Shown one piece after another: positions 1-7,794 of a stretch of DNA of 24,843 nucleotides. How positions within the stretch are numbered: the first letter of the stretch is position 1; each line of letters starts with the position of its first letter. The DNA comes from an uncultured Prevotella sp. (GTDB taxonomy: Bacteria; Bacteroidota; Bacteroidia; Bacteroidales; Bacteroidaceae). The stretch is taken from assembly GCA_937898715.1 (NCBI GenBank), contig CALEKA010000015.1, forward strand, positions 1 to 24,843, given 5' to 3'. The position numbers and the translations under genes were made by a program. The notes below the pieces were generated by a model. That model worked only from the letters and a program-made list of their open reading frames with translations. It was not told the DNA's origin and searched no databases.

Positions 1-53
1 AGAGCAACTGACTCTTAATCAGTGGGTCCAGGGTTCGAACCCCTGAGAGTGTA
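1..53 (+). tRNA. tRNA-Lys (CTT), 5' end cut by window edge
   Basis: This is the 3' part of a tRNA identical over its visible length to the two complete copies that follow. It begins inside the D stem; the anticodon arm ACTGA-CTCTTAA-TCAGT, T arm and acceptor 3' strand are all present. The anticodon in the loop is CTT, which reads AAG lysine codons. The spacer to the next copy contains a short dyad (GAAGTT-C-AACTTC), possibly a processing hairpin. Confidence 0.93.
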
Positions 54-90
54 CTACGGAAGTTCAACTTCGGTATAAAGGTTTTGCAAT

Positions 91-163
91 GCACTCTTAG
101 CTCAGTTGGTAGAGCAACTGACTCTTAATCAGTGGGTCCAGGGTTCGAACCCCTGAGAGTGTA
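91..163 (+). tRNA. tRNA-Lys (CTT)
   Basis: This is a complete 73-nt cloverleaf. The 7-bp acceptor stem is GCACTCT/AGAGTGT with a G-T first pair, the D stem is GCTC/GAGC, the anticodon arm is ACTGA-CTCTTAA-TCAGT (anticodon CTT), and the T arm is CAGGG-TTCGAAC-CCCTG. The discriminator base is A and no CCA is encoded. It is the second member of a tandem array of identical genes, probably one transcript ending at the terminator at 258-293. Confidence 0.97.
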
Positions 164-183
164 CTTACTTTCCATAATCGCAC

Positions 184-256
184 GCACTCTTAGCTCAGTT
201 GGTAGAGCAACTGACTCTTAATCAGTGGGTCCAGGGTTCGAACCCCTGAGAGTGTA
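184..256 (+). tRNA. tRNA-Lys (CTT)
   Basis: This third copy is identical to the gene at 91-163 over all 73 nt, with the same CTT anticodon and acceptor, D, anticodon and T stems. The 20-nt spacer between copies is unrelated to the spacer before it, so the repeat unit is the tRNA itself. The terminator begins two bases after its end. Confidence 0.97.
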
Positions 257-257
257 C

Positions 258-293
258 AAAAGATTGAAGTCCGAAAGACTTCAATCTTTTTTT
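258..293 (+). terminator. Rho-independent terminator of the tRNA-Lys array
   Basis: A perfect stem of about 14 bp (258-271 with 277-290) closes a CGAAA loop. The right arm runs into an uninterrupted T tract. The 5' arm begins with an A tract, so it could also work on the other strand, but the tRNAs are the only upstream transcript. Confidence 0.93.
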
Positions 294-370
294 ATGCCAT
301 CAAACGGAGCCTTAAGAACGTTTCAACCCCGACAGACCCACAATCCAAACACTCTAAACAGAAAATTTCT

Positions 371-1177
371 ATGCCCATTATCGAAATAAGCGATTTAAGC
401 CACCCTGGAATAGAAGTATTCAGCACACTCACTGAAGCACAACTGCGCAACAAGTTAGAACCCGAAAAAGGCATATTCATTGCCGAAAGTCCCAAGGTGA
501 TCCGCGTAGCACTTAGTGCGGGCTACCAACCTACAGCCCTACTTACTGAAGCAAAGCACCTTACGGGCGATGCAGCAGACATTGTAAACCTAATAGGCGA
601 AGACATTCCCATCTACACAGGTAGTCGCGAACTGCTTACATCACTGACGGGCTATAAACTAACGCGCGGCGTGCTCTGCGCAATGAAGCGTCCTCTACTT
701 CCTAAACTATCCGACACGCTAAAAGATGCTCACCGAGTGGTTGTGATCGATGGTGTGGTAGACACTACAAACATTGGAGCCATTTTCCGTTCGGCAGCAG
801 CATTAGGCATCGATGCCGTACTGCTCACCCGCAACTCTTGCGATCCTCTCAACCGTCGTGCCATTAGAGTTTCAATGGGTACTGTCTTCCTCATTCCTTG
901 GACTTGGATAGATGGTGATATTCAGCAACTCAACGATTATGGATTCCGCACTGTAGCAATGGCACTGACCGACCGTTCTATTCCGCTTGATTCCCCCACC
1001 CTACAATCTGAACCTCGACTGGCCATTGTCATGGGCACAGAGGGAGACGGACTTCCTCACGAAACCATCACCAAAGCCGATTATACAGTAAGAATACCCA
1101 TGTCGCACAAAGTAGATTCTCTCAATGTGGCAGCCGCTTCAGCTGTCGCATTCTGGGAGTTACGCTATTCAAAATAA
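371..1177 (+). CDS. TrmH/SpoU-family RNA 2'-O-methyltransferase
   Basis: This 268-residue protein is a SAM-dependent RNA ribose methyltransferase of the trefoil-knot SPOUT class, expected to act in the cytosol on rRNA or tRNA. All three SpoU motifs are visible: motif 1 around residues 123-141 (VVDTTNIGAIFRSAAA, with N134 and R140), motif 2 at 218-229 (AIVMGTEGDGLP) and motif 3 at 242-256 (IPMSHKVDSLNVAAA). The N-terminal 100 residues fit the small RNA-binding domain common in RlmB/TrmH relatives. The exact target nucleotide cannot be told from sequence. It stands alone between the tRNA terminator and the tyrosine kinase gene. The ATG at 371 is the first in frame and is followed directly by the expected N-terminal domain. 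Confidence 0.92.
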   Translation: MPIIEISDLSHPGIEVFSTLTEAQLRNKLEPEKGIFIAESPKVIRVALSAGYQPTALLTEAKHLTGDAADIVNLIGEDIPIYTGSRELLTSLTGYKLTRGVLCAMKRPLLPKLSDTLKDAHRVVVIDGVVDTTNIGAIFRSAAALGIDAVLLTRNSCDPLNRRAIRVSMGTVFLIPWTWIDGDIQQLNDYGFRTVAMALTDRSIPLDSPTLQSEPRLAIVMGTEGDGLPHETITKADYTVRIPMSHKVDSLNVAAASAVAFWELRYSK

Positions 1178-1209
1178 GTTTTTGCGATAAGACCAACTAA
1201 AATATTATT

Positions 1210-1240
1210 CTATTTAATTGACCATTTTTTAATTAAATAG
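1210..1240. promoter_or_regulatory. AT-rich perfect dyad upstream of the tyrosine kinase gene
   Basis: CTATTTAATT (1210-1219) and AATTAAATAG (1231-1240) are perfect 10-bp inverted repeats around an 11-nt centre ending in six T. The dyad lies between the methyltransferase stop and the -7 box at 1253, and its right arm covers the place where the -33 element should be. It may be a weak terminator of the upstream gene or an operator; the sequence cannot decide. Confidence 0.5.
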
Positions 1241-1252
1241 AAATATATATGG

Positions 1253-1260
1253 TATATTTG
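1253..1260 (+). promoter_or_regulatory. Bacteroidetes -7 box (TATATTTG) for the tyrosine kinase gene
   Basis: TATATTTG fits the Bacteroidetes primary sigma -7 consensus TAnnTTTG, and lies 46 bp before the ATG at 1307. No clear TTTG -33 element stands 19-21 bp upstream; that position is occupied by the arm of the AT-rich dyad. Confidence 0.6.
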
Positions 1261-1306
1261 CACATACAAAATCTATTTCTGACATACCCTATATTATATT
1301 TACTGC

Positions 1307-3718
1307 ATGACATACGAAGAACAGTCTGTCCTCCAAGAAGCCAACGCTCAAGAGGAAGAATCCTTTAACTTTACGGAATTCTGCATGGATATGCTGCACC
1401 ATTGGCAATACTTTGTCATTGCTGTTGTTGCTGCTCTTTGCATCTGTACCTATTGTATCTTAAGGACCACTCCCACCTACACGCGCAGCATGCTGCTGCT
1501 GATAAAGAGCGATGATCAAAAAGGAGGGAACAACGCTATTGCATCATTAGCACAGGACTTTCAAAACATGGGAATCAGCACTTCATCGTCAAACATCAAC
1601 AATGAAATGCTTACCATTTCAGCTCCTATCATGATGCAAGAGGCTGTAAAACGTCTGCACCTTGACGTACAGATGAACGTGAGCGATGGGCTTCACGATG
1701 TGCCTCTCTACGAGCAATCACCCATCACACTGCTCATGCCGCAAGCTCCCGACAGCTATGCTTGCAACTTCAAAATGCGTCTTAACCAAAACCAAACCGC
1801 AGAACTTTGGGACTTTGAAACAGCAAAGGGAGTAGACGAGCAACACATCACCGTTAAGATGAGCACATTGGCTCACACCCCCGTAGGTGTGGTCGTGATT
1901 CAGCCTACAAAATATTGGGGAAAGACATTTACAGACGAAGAGATCAACGTCACAAAATACCCTATTGAAGCCATCGGCAATATGTATGCAAGTCGGCTGA
2001 GCGTAAGCTTAACCGACAAGGAGAGCACGATTCTGAATATCAGCCTCGTAGACGAAAGCAAACAGCGCGCAGACGACTTGATATTCAAGCTCATCGACGT
2101 ATACAACGAACAATGGCTTAAAGACCGCAACAGAGTGGCAGAAAGCACATTCGAGTTTATCACCGAGCGCCTCAGCACCTTGTCGAAAGAACTGGGCGAC
2201 GTTGACCAAAAGATTTCCGACTACAAGAGCGAAGCCATGCTGCCCGATATGGACGCAGCTTCATCAATGTATCTCAACCAAAGTTCAAAGAACAACGATC
2301 AAATACTTACACTTAAGAATCAACTCAGCGTAGCCACATACATCCGCGAATATCTACACGACCGCAACAAGAATGGTCAATACCTGCCTACGAATACGGG
2401 CATTGGAAGCACAGGTATTGAAAACATGATAACCAACTACAACAAGACGGTTAGTGCACGCAACGATGTGCTCGACAATAGTAGCGAAAGTTCACCACTC
2501 GTACAGAAATTCAACACTGACATTGCACTGCAAAAGCAGGCAATCATGCACTCTCTGGACAACTTGATTGCACAGATTCGCTCACAAATCAATAGCTGGG
2601 AGAGCACCGAAGAACAGACTAACCAGAAGCTCGCTACAGCTCCGCAACAAGTAAAGAAGCTTCTCTCCGTAGGTCGCCAACAGAAGGTAAAGGAAGCTCT
2701 CTACATCTATCTGCTGCAGAAGCGCGAAGAAAACGAACTCTCTAAGACCTATACGGCATGGAACACCCGCATTATCCAACCGCCTATGGGAAGCAACTTT
2801 CCTTCTTCTCCACGCAAAAGCATGATGATACTCATTGCCTTGGCAATCGGCGTGGCTGTGCCGGCTGGCATATTATTCTTGAAAGAGACGCTCAACAATA
2901 CCGTTCGCGGACGAAGCGATGTGGAGAATATGAAGACACCTCTCCTCGCTGAGATTCCTGCTATCACCTCAAGAAAGAACTGGTGGAGCAAACAGGAGAA
3001 GAATGTAGAACGCCGCATCTATGTAAAAGATAACAATCGCGATGCAATCAACGAAGCATTCCGCATACTCCGCTCAAAACTCGATTATTATCTCCATAGC
3101 ATAGGCCCAGATTCAAAGGTGATTATGCTGACGAGTTTCAATGTCAACTCGGGCAAAAGCTTTACCTCTATCAACTTAGCTAAGACGCTCTCGCTCAACA
3201 ACAAGAAAGTGCTTACTATCGATATGGACATGCGCCATGCTTCTACAAGCCATGTCGGGAAAGGTGGCCGACAAGGTCTGTCCGCCTATCTCAGTGGCAT
3301 AAATGACGACTTGATTTCGCTCACCATACGCGATGCTTTCGGAAAAAACTCCGACCTGCTTCCCGTGGGCGTAATTCCGCCTAACCCCACAGAACTCTTG
3401 CTGAGCGACAGAATGAAAGAACTCATAGATCGAGCACGCGAGAAGTTTGACTATGTAATTCTTGACTGTCCGCCTATTGATATCGTGGCAGATACGAATA
3501 TTATCAGGAAATATGTAGACATGACACTCATGATTGTACGCGTAGGACTTACCAACAGAAAGACACTCCACGACATCGATGAGATCTATAAGAATGGTGC
3601 ATACAAGCACATGGCATTGATTGTCAATGGCGCACAGCTCACCAACCACAACAATAAGTACGGCTACCATTGCGGCTACTACGACGCTCCGCAGAAGTCG
3701 AATAAGATTAGACAATGA
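1307..3718 (+). CDS. Wzc-like polysaccharide co-polymerase / tyrosine autokinase
   Basis: This 803-residue inner-membrane protein combines a Wzz-type chain-length domain and a bacterial tyrosine (BY) kinase, as in Wzc and Ptk proteins that control capsule or exopolysaccharide assembly. A first membrane segment is at about 34-53 and a second at about 505-526, with a large periplasmic part between them containing helical, coiled-coil-like stretches (about 280-345 and 400-445) and a GNVR-like segment near 452-478. The cytosolic kinase has Walker A (NSGKS, 614-618, K617), Walker A' (VLTIDMDMRH, 635-644) and Walker B (YVILDCPPI, 716-724). The C terminus has four clustered tyrosines (Y785, Y787, Y791, Y792), the usual autophosphorylation cluster. 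No wza, glycosyltransferase or phosphatase gene is adjacent, so the pathway it serves is encoded elsewhere. Confidence 0.93.
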   Translation: MTYEEQSVLQEANAQEEESFNFTEFCMDMLHHWQYFVIAVVAALCICTYCILRTTPTYTRSMLLLIKSDDQKGGNNAIASLAQDFQNMGISTSSSNINNEMLTISAPIMMQEAVKRLHLDVQMNVSDGLHDVPLYEQSPITLLMPQAPDSYACNFKMRLNQNQTAELWDFETAKGVDEQHITVKMSTLAHTPVGVVVIQPTKYWGKTFTDEEINVTKYPIEAIGNMYASRLSVSLTDKESTILNISLVDESKQRADDLIFKLIDVYNEQWLKDRNRVAESTFEFITERLSTLSKELGDVDQKISDYKSEAMLPDMDAASSMYLNQSSKNNDQILTLKNQLSVATYIREYLHDRNKNGQYLPTNTGIGSTGIENMITNYNKTVSARNDVLDNSSESSPLVQKFNTDIALQKQAIMHSLDNLIAQIRSQINSWESTEEQTNQKLATAPQQVKKLLSVGRQQKVKEALYIYLLQKREENELSKTYTAWNTRIIQPPMGSNFPSSPRKSMMILIALAIGVAVPAGILFLKETLNNTVRGRSDVENMKTPLLAEIPAITSRKNWWSKQEKNVERRIYVKDNNRDAINEAFRILRSKLDYYLHSIGPDSKVIMLTSFNVNSGKSFTSINLAKTLSLNNKKVLTIDMDMRHASTSHVGKGGRQGLSAYLSGINDDLISLTIRDAFGKNSDLLPVGVIPPNPTELLLSDRMKELIDRAREKFDYVILDCPPIDIVADTNIIRKYVDMTLMIVRVGLTNRKTLHDIDEIYKNGAYKHMALIVNGAQLTNHNNKYGYHCGYYDAPQKSNKIRQ

Positions 3719-3776
3719 TACAACGTTTCGCCGCGCGTACATACATCCTAACGTGATCAACAAATATCACACAGTT

Positions 3777-3865
3777 CTGTGGGCGACGCGTCCCGCGTCG
3801 GCATCATCACAAGCGAGTACACTCTGAGTTCGTGGCAATGCCGACGCGAGACGCGTCGCCCACAG
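3777..3865. repeat. REP-like pair of palindromes in inverted orientation
   Basis: The 28-nt arms at 3777-3804 and 3838-3865 are reverse complements with one mismatch, separated by 33 nt. Each arm also contains its own small palindrome of the form GACGCG-nnn-CGCGTC. This nested design (two small palindromes facing each other) resembles REP/BIME elements. It starts 59 bp after the tyrosine kinase stop and is much more GC-rich than its surroundings. No RAYT transposase gene is in the window. Confidence 0.75.
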
Positions 3866-3970
3866 AGCAAACAAATAGCCAGACCAGTAATCACTTATTC
3901 AAGTTTTCTCTAAAGAAAGTCGTTTCTTTATCCCGTGGGCATGAGATTGGAAACGCTCATCTTAATTTCG

Positions 3971-3994
3971 GATTTAGAATGGGCGGGCTGAATC
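3971..3994 (+). repeat. 24-bp hairpin repeat, copy 1
   Basis: The 24 bases run from GATTTAG to CTGAATC and are found again without change at 24689-24712. The ends can pair (GATTTAG with CTGAATC, one G-T pair) around a purine-rich loop AATGGGCGGG. It lies in the non-coding gap between the tyrosine kinase gene and the endonuclease terminator. Confidence 0.7.
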
Positions 3995-4017
3995 TGAAAC
4001 TTCAGTCACTTACATCA

Positions 4018-4078
4018 CAAAAAGAGCCCTTCGTGCAACATACTACGCTAAGTATTTACACGAAGGGCTCTTTTATTT
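4018..4078. terminator. Bidirectional Rho-independent terminator
   Basis: A 16-bp perfect stem pairs 4020-4035 with 4059-4074, with A tract on the left and T tract on the right, so it works on both strands. It lies just beyond the minus-strand endonuclease stop at 4093 and can also end plus-strand transcription from the tyrosine kinase gene. Confidence 0.88.
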
Positions 4079-4092
4079 AGCCTTATGCTGTC

Positions 4093-5838
4093 TTACCTTA
4101 CCAAAATCTTTTGTCCGTTGACCACGTAAATACCCGCCTTCAAATGCTGAAGAGCCGCATTGACTGACGAAGCTGTACGAATGCAATGACCTTGCACGTC
4201 GTACACCTTAATCGCTGCATCCGATGGAACTCCGACAGAAGACAAACCTGTAGTAGAAGTCTTTACGTACAAATCCACAGAAAGTTGACCATTGGTGTAA
4301 GTAGAGAATCGAGGACTCTGCTTATTATAACGTATACTGCGCTTCGTAAACTTATTATTCGTAATGTTAGCATTACCCGTGGTGCTGATATCTATCGACC
4401 ATTGTGCTTCGATATTTGAAGCATCTGAAGAAGCATTGAGCGCATTCTTATCAGATGTCAGAGACAGATAGGTATTTCCTACCGCATCGTAGAATGTCCA
4501 AGCATCAGAGTGACCGCCCAATCTCAATTCATAAGGCAATTTACTTGAACCTACCTCTGTCGTAATAACGTGAGCATCGGATATAGAGACTGAAGCGATT
4601 CCTCTGATTGACGACGCTGAATTGGGAGCGCCCAAAGCTACATTCTCAGACGAACAGACGATAAGCACTTGCTTACCAACCGTCAGGGATGAAGCATCCG
4701 TAACGAGCATATATACGTGGCTATCCTCAGGCACATCCTCTGCTATGGAATACTTTGCAGTGACGCTTTCGCTCTTCTCTTCGCCCAGCATAGCATAGGC
4801 TTCGATTGTTGTAGCTTCATTAATCTCTATCGTGGCTGATCCATAAGCCGTCTGCAAGTCGCCACCATTGAGTATATAATAGATTGTAGCACCCTCCGTG
4901 GCACAAGAGATGGTAACATTTGTTCCTTTCTCTACAACACCTGCTGCGGGGCTGAATGTAGGAGTTGCAACCGTCTGAGGAGTAGGAGGAGTTACGCCCC
5001 CACCATGACCATAATTATCAGGATCGAAATAACGACCTATACTATCGCCCCATACGTATTGTTCCAAACCTGGATAGTCGATATAGGGATTGCGGTTGTG
5101 CTGAATGGCATATACTGCATTATTGCGATCAATTTCCTTCTGACTTACGGGGTCCTCATGTGCCCAACGAAGCAACATGGTCAAGGCCCAATTGGCATAC
5201 GCTGGATAAGAATTCTTTGAGAGCATAGGCGAGCTCCAACCAGCTATCTTATCTTCATAAGCCGTAGCCATATAGAAATAAGTACGTGCGAAATCGCCCT
5301 TATACTCGTCATTGGGCTCGAACACAGTACCACTATAGCCCGATGTACGGCTCGGTCCTAACTTACTGAAACCTCCATTAGAAGTATAAGTACTGCCATC
5401 TGTTTCACCAAACGGATAGTTACCGCGACGATTGTTTACGAAGCCATCCGTGGGGTAAAGATGAAAGAGGTCCGTGTACATAGGCTTCGCTTCACTAAAC
5501 CAACTTTTGGGGAAAGAATGCTCACGATTGAACACGTCTCCTTCTTTGGTATAACCGCCTTTGTGCCCTTTTTCTGGATCAAAATTGGTCGAGCTGGAGT
5601 ACATATCCCATATTTTACCATCAGCACGCACGTCGGTGGTCTTAAATGCCGTCCACAGAGCATCATAGCTTAAGGCGGTATGATTGGCTATTTTCTTGAA
5701 CAAAGCCGTCTTCAGTTCGGCTCCAGTCTTACCTTTTGCTCCGCTGTAGTATCCCGAGGGAATCTGTGCTTGCAAGCAAAGGAGCATGCAAAACAAACTA
5801 CAAAGAAGCCCGAGGCGCTTTGAGTAATAATGAATCAT
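4093..5838 (-). CDS. Secreted endonuclease I-family nuclease with C-terminal sorting-like tail
   Basis: This 581-residue protein is predicted to degrade DNA or RNA outside the cytoplasm. A signal peptide covers about residues 1-25. The endonuclease I domain follows at about 28-270 and carries the beta-beta-alpha-metal motif NREHSFPKSW (104-113, H107), then DLFHLYPTDGFVNNRRGNYP (123-142) and WAHEDPVSQKEIDRN (225-239). Residues about 293-365 resemble the chitobiase/beta-hexosaminidase C-terminal beta domain (VEKGTNVTISCATEGATIYY). A beta-rich region about 372-525 is unassigned. The end (IKVYDVQG ... LKAGIYVVNGQKILV, 543-580) resembles type IX secretion type A sorting domains, which suggests surface delivery; this last step is inference. 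The gene is monocistronic, between its own promoter and the terminator at 4018-4078. Confidence 0.9.
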   Translation of the reverse strand: MIHYYSKRLGLLCSLFCMLLCLQAQIPSGYYSGAKGKTGAELKTALFKKIANHTALSYDALWTAFKTTDVRADGKIWDMYSSSTNFDPEKGHKGGYTKEGDVFNREHSFPKSWFSEAKPMYTDLFHLYPTDGFVNNRRGNYPFGETDGSTYTSNGGFSKLGPSRTSGYSGTVFEPNDEYKGDFARTYFYMATAYEDKIAGWSSPMLSKNSYPAYANWALTMLLRWAHEDPVSQKEIDRNNAVYAIQHNRNPYIDYPGLEQYVWGDSIGRYFDPDNYGHGGGVTPPTPQTVATPTFSPAAGVVEKGTNVTISCATEGATIYYILNGGDLQTAYGSATIEINEATTIEAYAMLGEEKSESVTAKYSIAEDVPEDSHVYMLVTDASSLTVGKQVLIVCSSENVALGAPNSASSIRGIASVSISDAHVITTEVGSSKLPYELRLGGHSDAWTFYDAVGNTYLSLTSDKNALNASSDASNIEAQWSIDISTTGNANITNNKFTKRSIRYNKQSPRFSTYTNGQLSVDLYVKTSTTGLSSVGVPSDAAIKVYDVQGHCIRTASSVNAALQHLKAGIYVVNGQKILVR

Positions 5839-5879
5839 TAGATCTTGAATGTTTGATTGATAATATTATTTCCAATCTG

Positions 5880-5910
5880 CAAAGTTCCTACTTTTAGTGC
5901 ACCCTTACAA
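5880..5910 (-). promoter_or_regulatory. Promoter of the endonuclease I gene
   Basis: Read on the minus strand, TTG (5908-5910) is followed after 20 bp by GAACTTTG (5880-5887). This differs from the Bacteroidetes -7 consensus TAnnTTTG in the first base only and has the right spacing. It lies about 42 bp before the start codon at 5838. Confidence 0.6.
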
Positions 5911-5993
5911 GTTTTAGGCTGTTTTTTATAACAAAATCTTATTGTAAACTAACGATTTCTCCTTGTCTGTTAGTCCATCTCGCTGCTTTTAAG

Positions 5994-6001
5994 TACTTTT
6001 G
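5994..6001 (+). promoter_or_regulatory. -7 box (TACTTTTG) upstream of the TPM-lemA genes
   Basis: TACTTTTG matches TAnnTTTG exactly and faces the TPM gene, leaving a leader of about 105 nt. No obvious -33 TTTG is at the ideal distance. The divergent endonuclease promoter lies about 85 bp to the left, so this gap is a two-way promoter region. Confidence 0.5.
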
Positions 6002-6113
6002 CAATTGATAATGCAAATCAAACGCGGAAAGCCAAGCATACTTGAGCTTTATGCTGAGATGCCGCTTATCTTATAAAATAGTAATCATAAAGAAATAGTT
6101 TATCATAACGCAT

Positions 6114-7025
6114 ATGCGTAGGCTACTGCTCTTACTACTTGTCGCTTGCACCACAATTCTTGCCTTTGCCAAGAAATGGACGCCCGAAGATGTGCCGATG
6201 GTGCATCTACAAGACGCACGACGCTATGTGTGCAACCCTGATGGCGTACTCTCACAAGCAGCAGTAGACTCTACAGACCACATGCTTATGCGATTGCAAC
6301 GGGATAAAGGCATCCAGACGGTTGTGGTCGTAGTTAAGCAGATAGAAGGAGATGATCCCTATCAGTTTGGCATGGCTATCGGCAAAAAGTATGGCGTAGG
6401 TTCTGGCAAGCAGCGCACAGGACTCATCGTTGTATTAGCTACAGAAGACAGAAGCTTTCAAATCCTAACAGGGAATGGGCTCGAAGGTACGCTCCCCGAC
6501 GCTATTTGCCGAAGAGTACAAAACCGCATTACGATGCCAGCCCTTCGAGAGCAAAAATGGGACGAAGCTATCATGGGAACGGTTCAAGGATTAGACTCTT
6601 ACGCTCGCGGAGATGATTCATTGACCGCTGAATCCGAAGAGGAAGAGGACGACACCGCTGCAGCCATTACAGGATTCATCATCGCCCTATTCTTCATAGC
6701 AATTGTAAGTTTTGCCATTTATCAAAGCCAGAAACGCTACAAGTGCCCACAATGCAAAAAACGAATGCGAGAAATAAGCAAGAAGCGAGTACGCATGGGT
6801 AATGGCGTGAATGGTTGGAAATACCGCGTTCTACTGCGTTGCCCTAAATGCGGATATGAGAAGACAATCTACGAAGACGATGACAGCCAGAATGGCAGCA
6901 GTGCAGTTCCACCAATCATCCCCTTAGGAGGTGGGCATAGTTCTGGCGGATTCTCTGGCGGAAGTATCGGAGGATCGTTTGGCGGAGGAACATTCGGTGG
7001 CGGCGGAAGCGGTGGCAGATTCTAA
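6114..7025 (+). CDS. TPM-domain membrane protein with zinc ribbon and Gly/Ser-rich tail
   Basis: This 303-residue protein starts with a signal peptide (about 1-19). A TPM domain (formerly DUF477, about 38-165) follows, then an acidic linker (173-181), a membrane helix (about 184-203), a four-cysteine zinc-ribbon-like segment (C211/C214 and C243/C246, 28 residues between pairs) and a glycine/serine-rich end (272-303). The order places the TPM domain in the periplasm and the cysteine pairs in the cytosol. Proteins of this type (YgcG-like) typically neighbour lemA, as here 104 bp upstream of it. Their biochemical role is unsettled; envelope stress or protease-related functions have been proposed. 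The start at 6114 gives a canonical signal peptide. Confidence 0.87.
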   Translation: MRRLLLLLLVACTTILAFAKKWTPEDVPMVHLQDARRYVCNPDGVLSQAAVDSTDHMLMRLQRDKGIQTVVVVVKQIEGDDPYQFGMAIGKKYGVGSGKQRTGLIVVLATEDRSFQILTGNGLEGTLPDAICRRVQNRITMPALREQKWDEAIMGTVQGLDSYARGDDSLTAESEEEEDDTAAAITGFIIALFFIAIVSFAIYQSQKRYKCPQCKKRMREISKKRVRMGNGVNGWKYRVLLRCPKCGYEKTIYEDDDSQNGSSAVPPIIPLGGGHSSGGFSGGSIGGSFGGGTFGGGGSGGRF

Positions 7026-7129
7026 AACTCCAAGAGCTACCTTGAATAGTCAAGACCATACATAGCCCTAAATACAAACAGCCCATTTGCACCTATTCAA
7101 TAACACCTTATATAATAAAGAAATCCATT

Positions 7130-7720
7130 ATGAAGAAAAGTTCCATCGTTCTGCTGATAGTCGGCGTAATCATCTTGATACTCGCTGTCGGCACACTTAC
7201 TACTTATAACGGACTCGTTGCGAAAGACGAGTCGGTAGCTACGGCATGGAGCAACGTACAGACTCAGTACCAACGTCGCGCCGATTTGATTCCCAACTTG
7301 GTAAACACCGTAAAGGGATATGCCAAGCACGAGAGTCAGACTTTCCAAGACATTGTAGCAGCACGTGCTAAGGCTACGCAGATCACAGTTGATGCCGATA
7401 ATCTGACGCCCGAAAAACTAAAGCAGTACCAAGCTGCTCAAGGAGAACTCTCACAAGCACTTGGAAAATTGCTCGCCATCAAAGAGAACTATCCAGAGCT
7501 CAAGGCAAGCGAAAATTTCTCTGAACTCCAAGCACAGTTAGAAGGCACAGAGAATCGCATCAATGAATGCAGACAGCTCTACAACGAACAAGTGAAAGAG
7601 TACAATATTGCCGTACGACGTTTCCCCAAGAACATCGTAGCAGGCATGTTTGGCTTCGATAAGAAGACGCCCTTTGAAGCTGAAGCCGGTGCAGAGAAAG
7701 CGCCCAACGTAGAATTTTAA
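7130..7720 (+). CDS. lemA: LemA family membrane protein
   Basis: This 196-residue protein has one N-terminal membrane helix (about 5-24) and a long helical cytosolic or periplasmic body. It shows the family signature directly after the helix: YNGLVAKDESVATAWSNVQT followed by YQRRADLIPNLVNTVKGYA. The later segment YNEQVKEYNIAVRRFPKNI near the C terminus is also typical. Length is normal for the family. It follows the TPM gene, the recurring partner of lemA in many bacteria, which suggests a shared envelope role, but the molecular function is not established. Confidence 0.94.
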   Translation: MKKSSIVLLIVGVIILILAVGTLTTYNGLVAKDESVATAWSNVQTQYQRRADLIPNLVNTVKGYAKHESQTFQDIVAARAKATQITVDADNLTPEKLKQYQAAQGELSQALGKLLAIKENYPELKASENFSELQAQLEGTENRINECRQLYNEQVKEYNIAVRRFPKNIVAGMFGFDKKTPFEAEAGAEKAPNVEF

Positions 7721-7794
7721 ACGGTGTTGGAATGATGGGCAATCGTGCCATCAAGTACAACCCTTAAAGATATACACAAAACCACCATATCCCC

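Noticed and set aside
3176..3763. 195-residue minus-strand ORF opposite the tyrosine kinase domain
   Set aside because: It is antisense to a clear kinase gene with all Walker motifs, and its own sequence lacks any recognisable domain.
3832..4080. 82-residue plus-strand ORF in the gap after the tyrosine kinase gene
   Set aside because: It is made of the REP-like arm, the 24-bp hairpin repeat and the terminator stem, so its frame is a by-product of repeats. No promoter or family resemblance.
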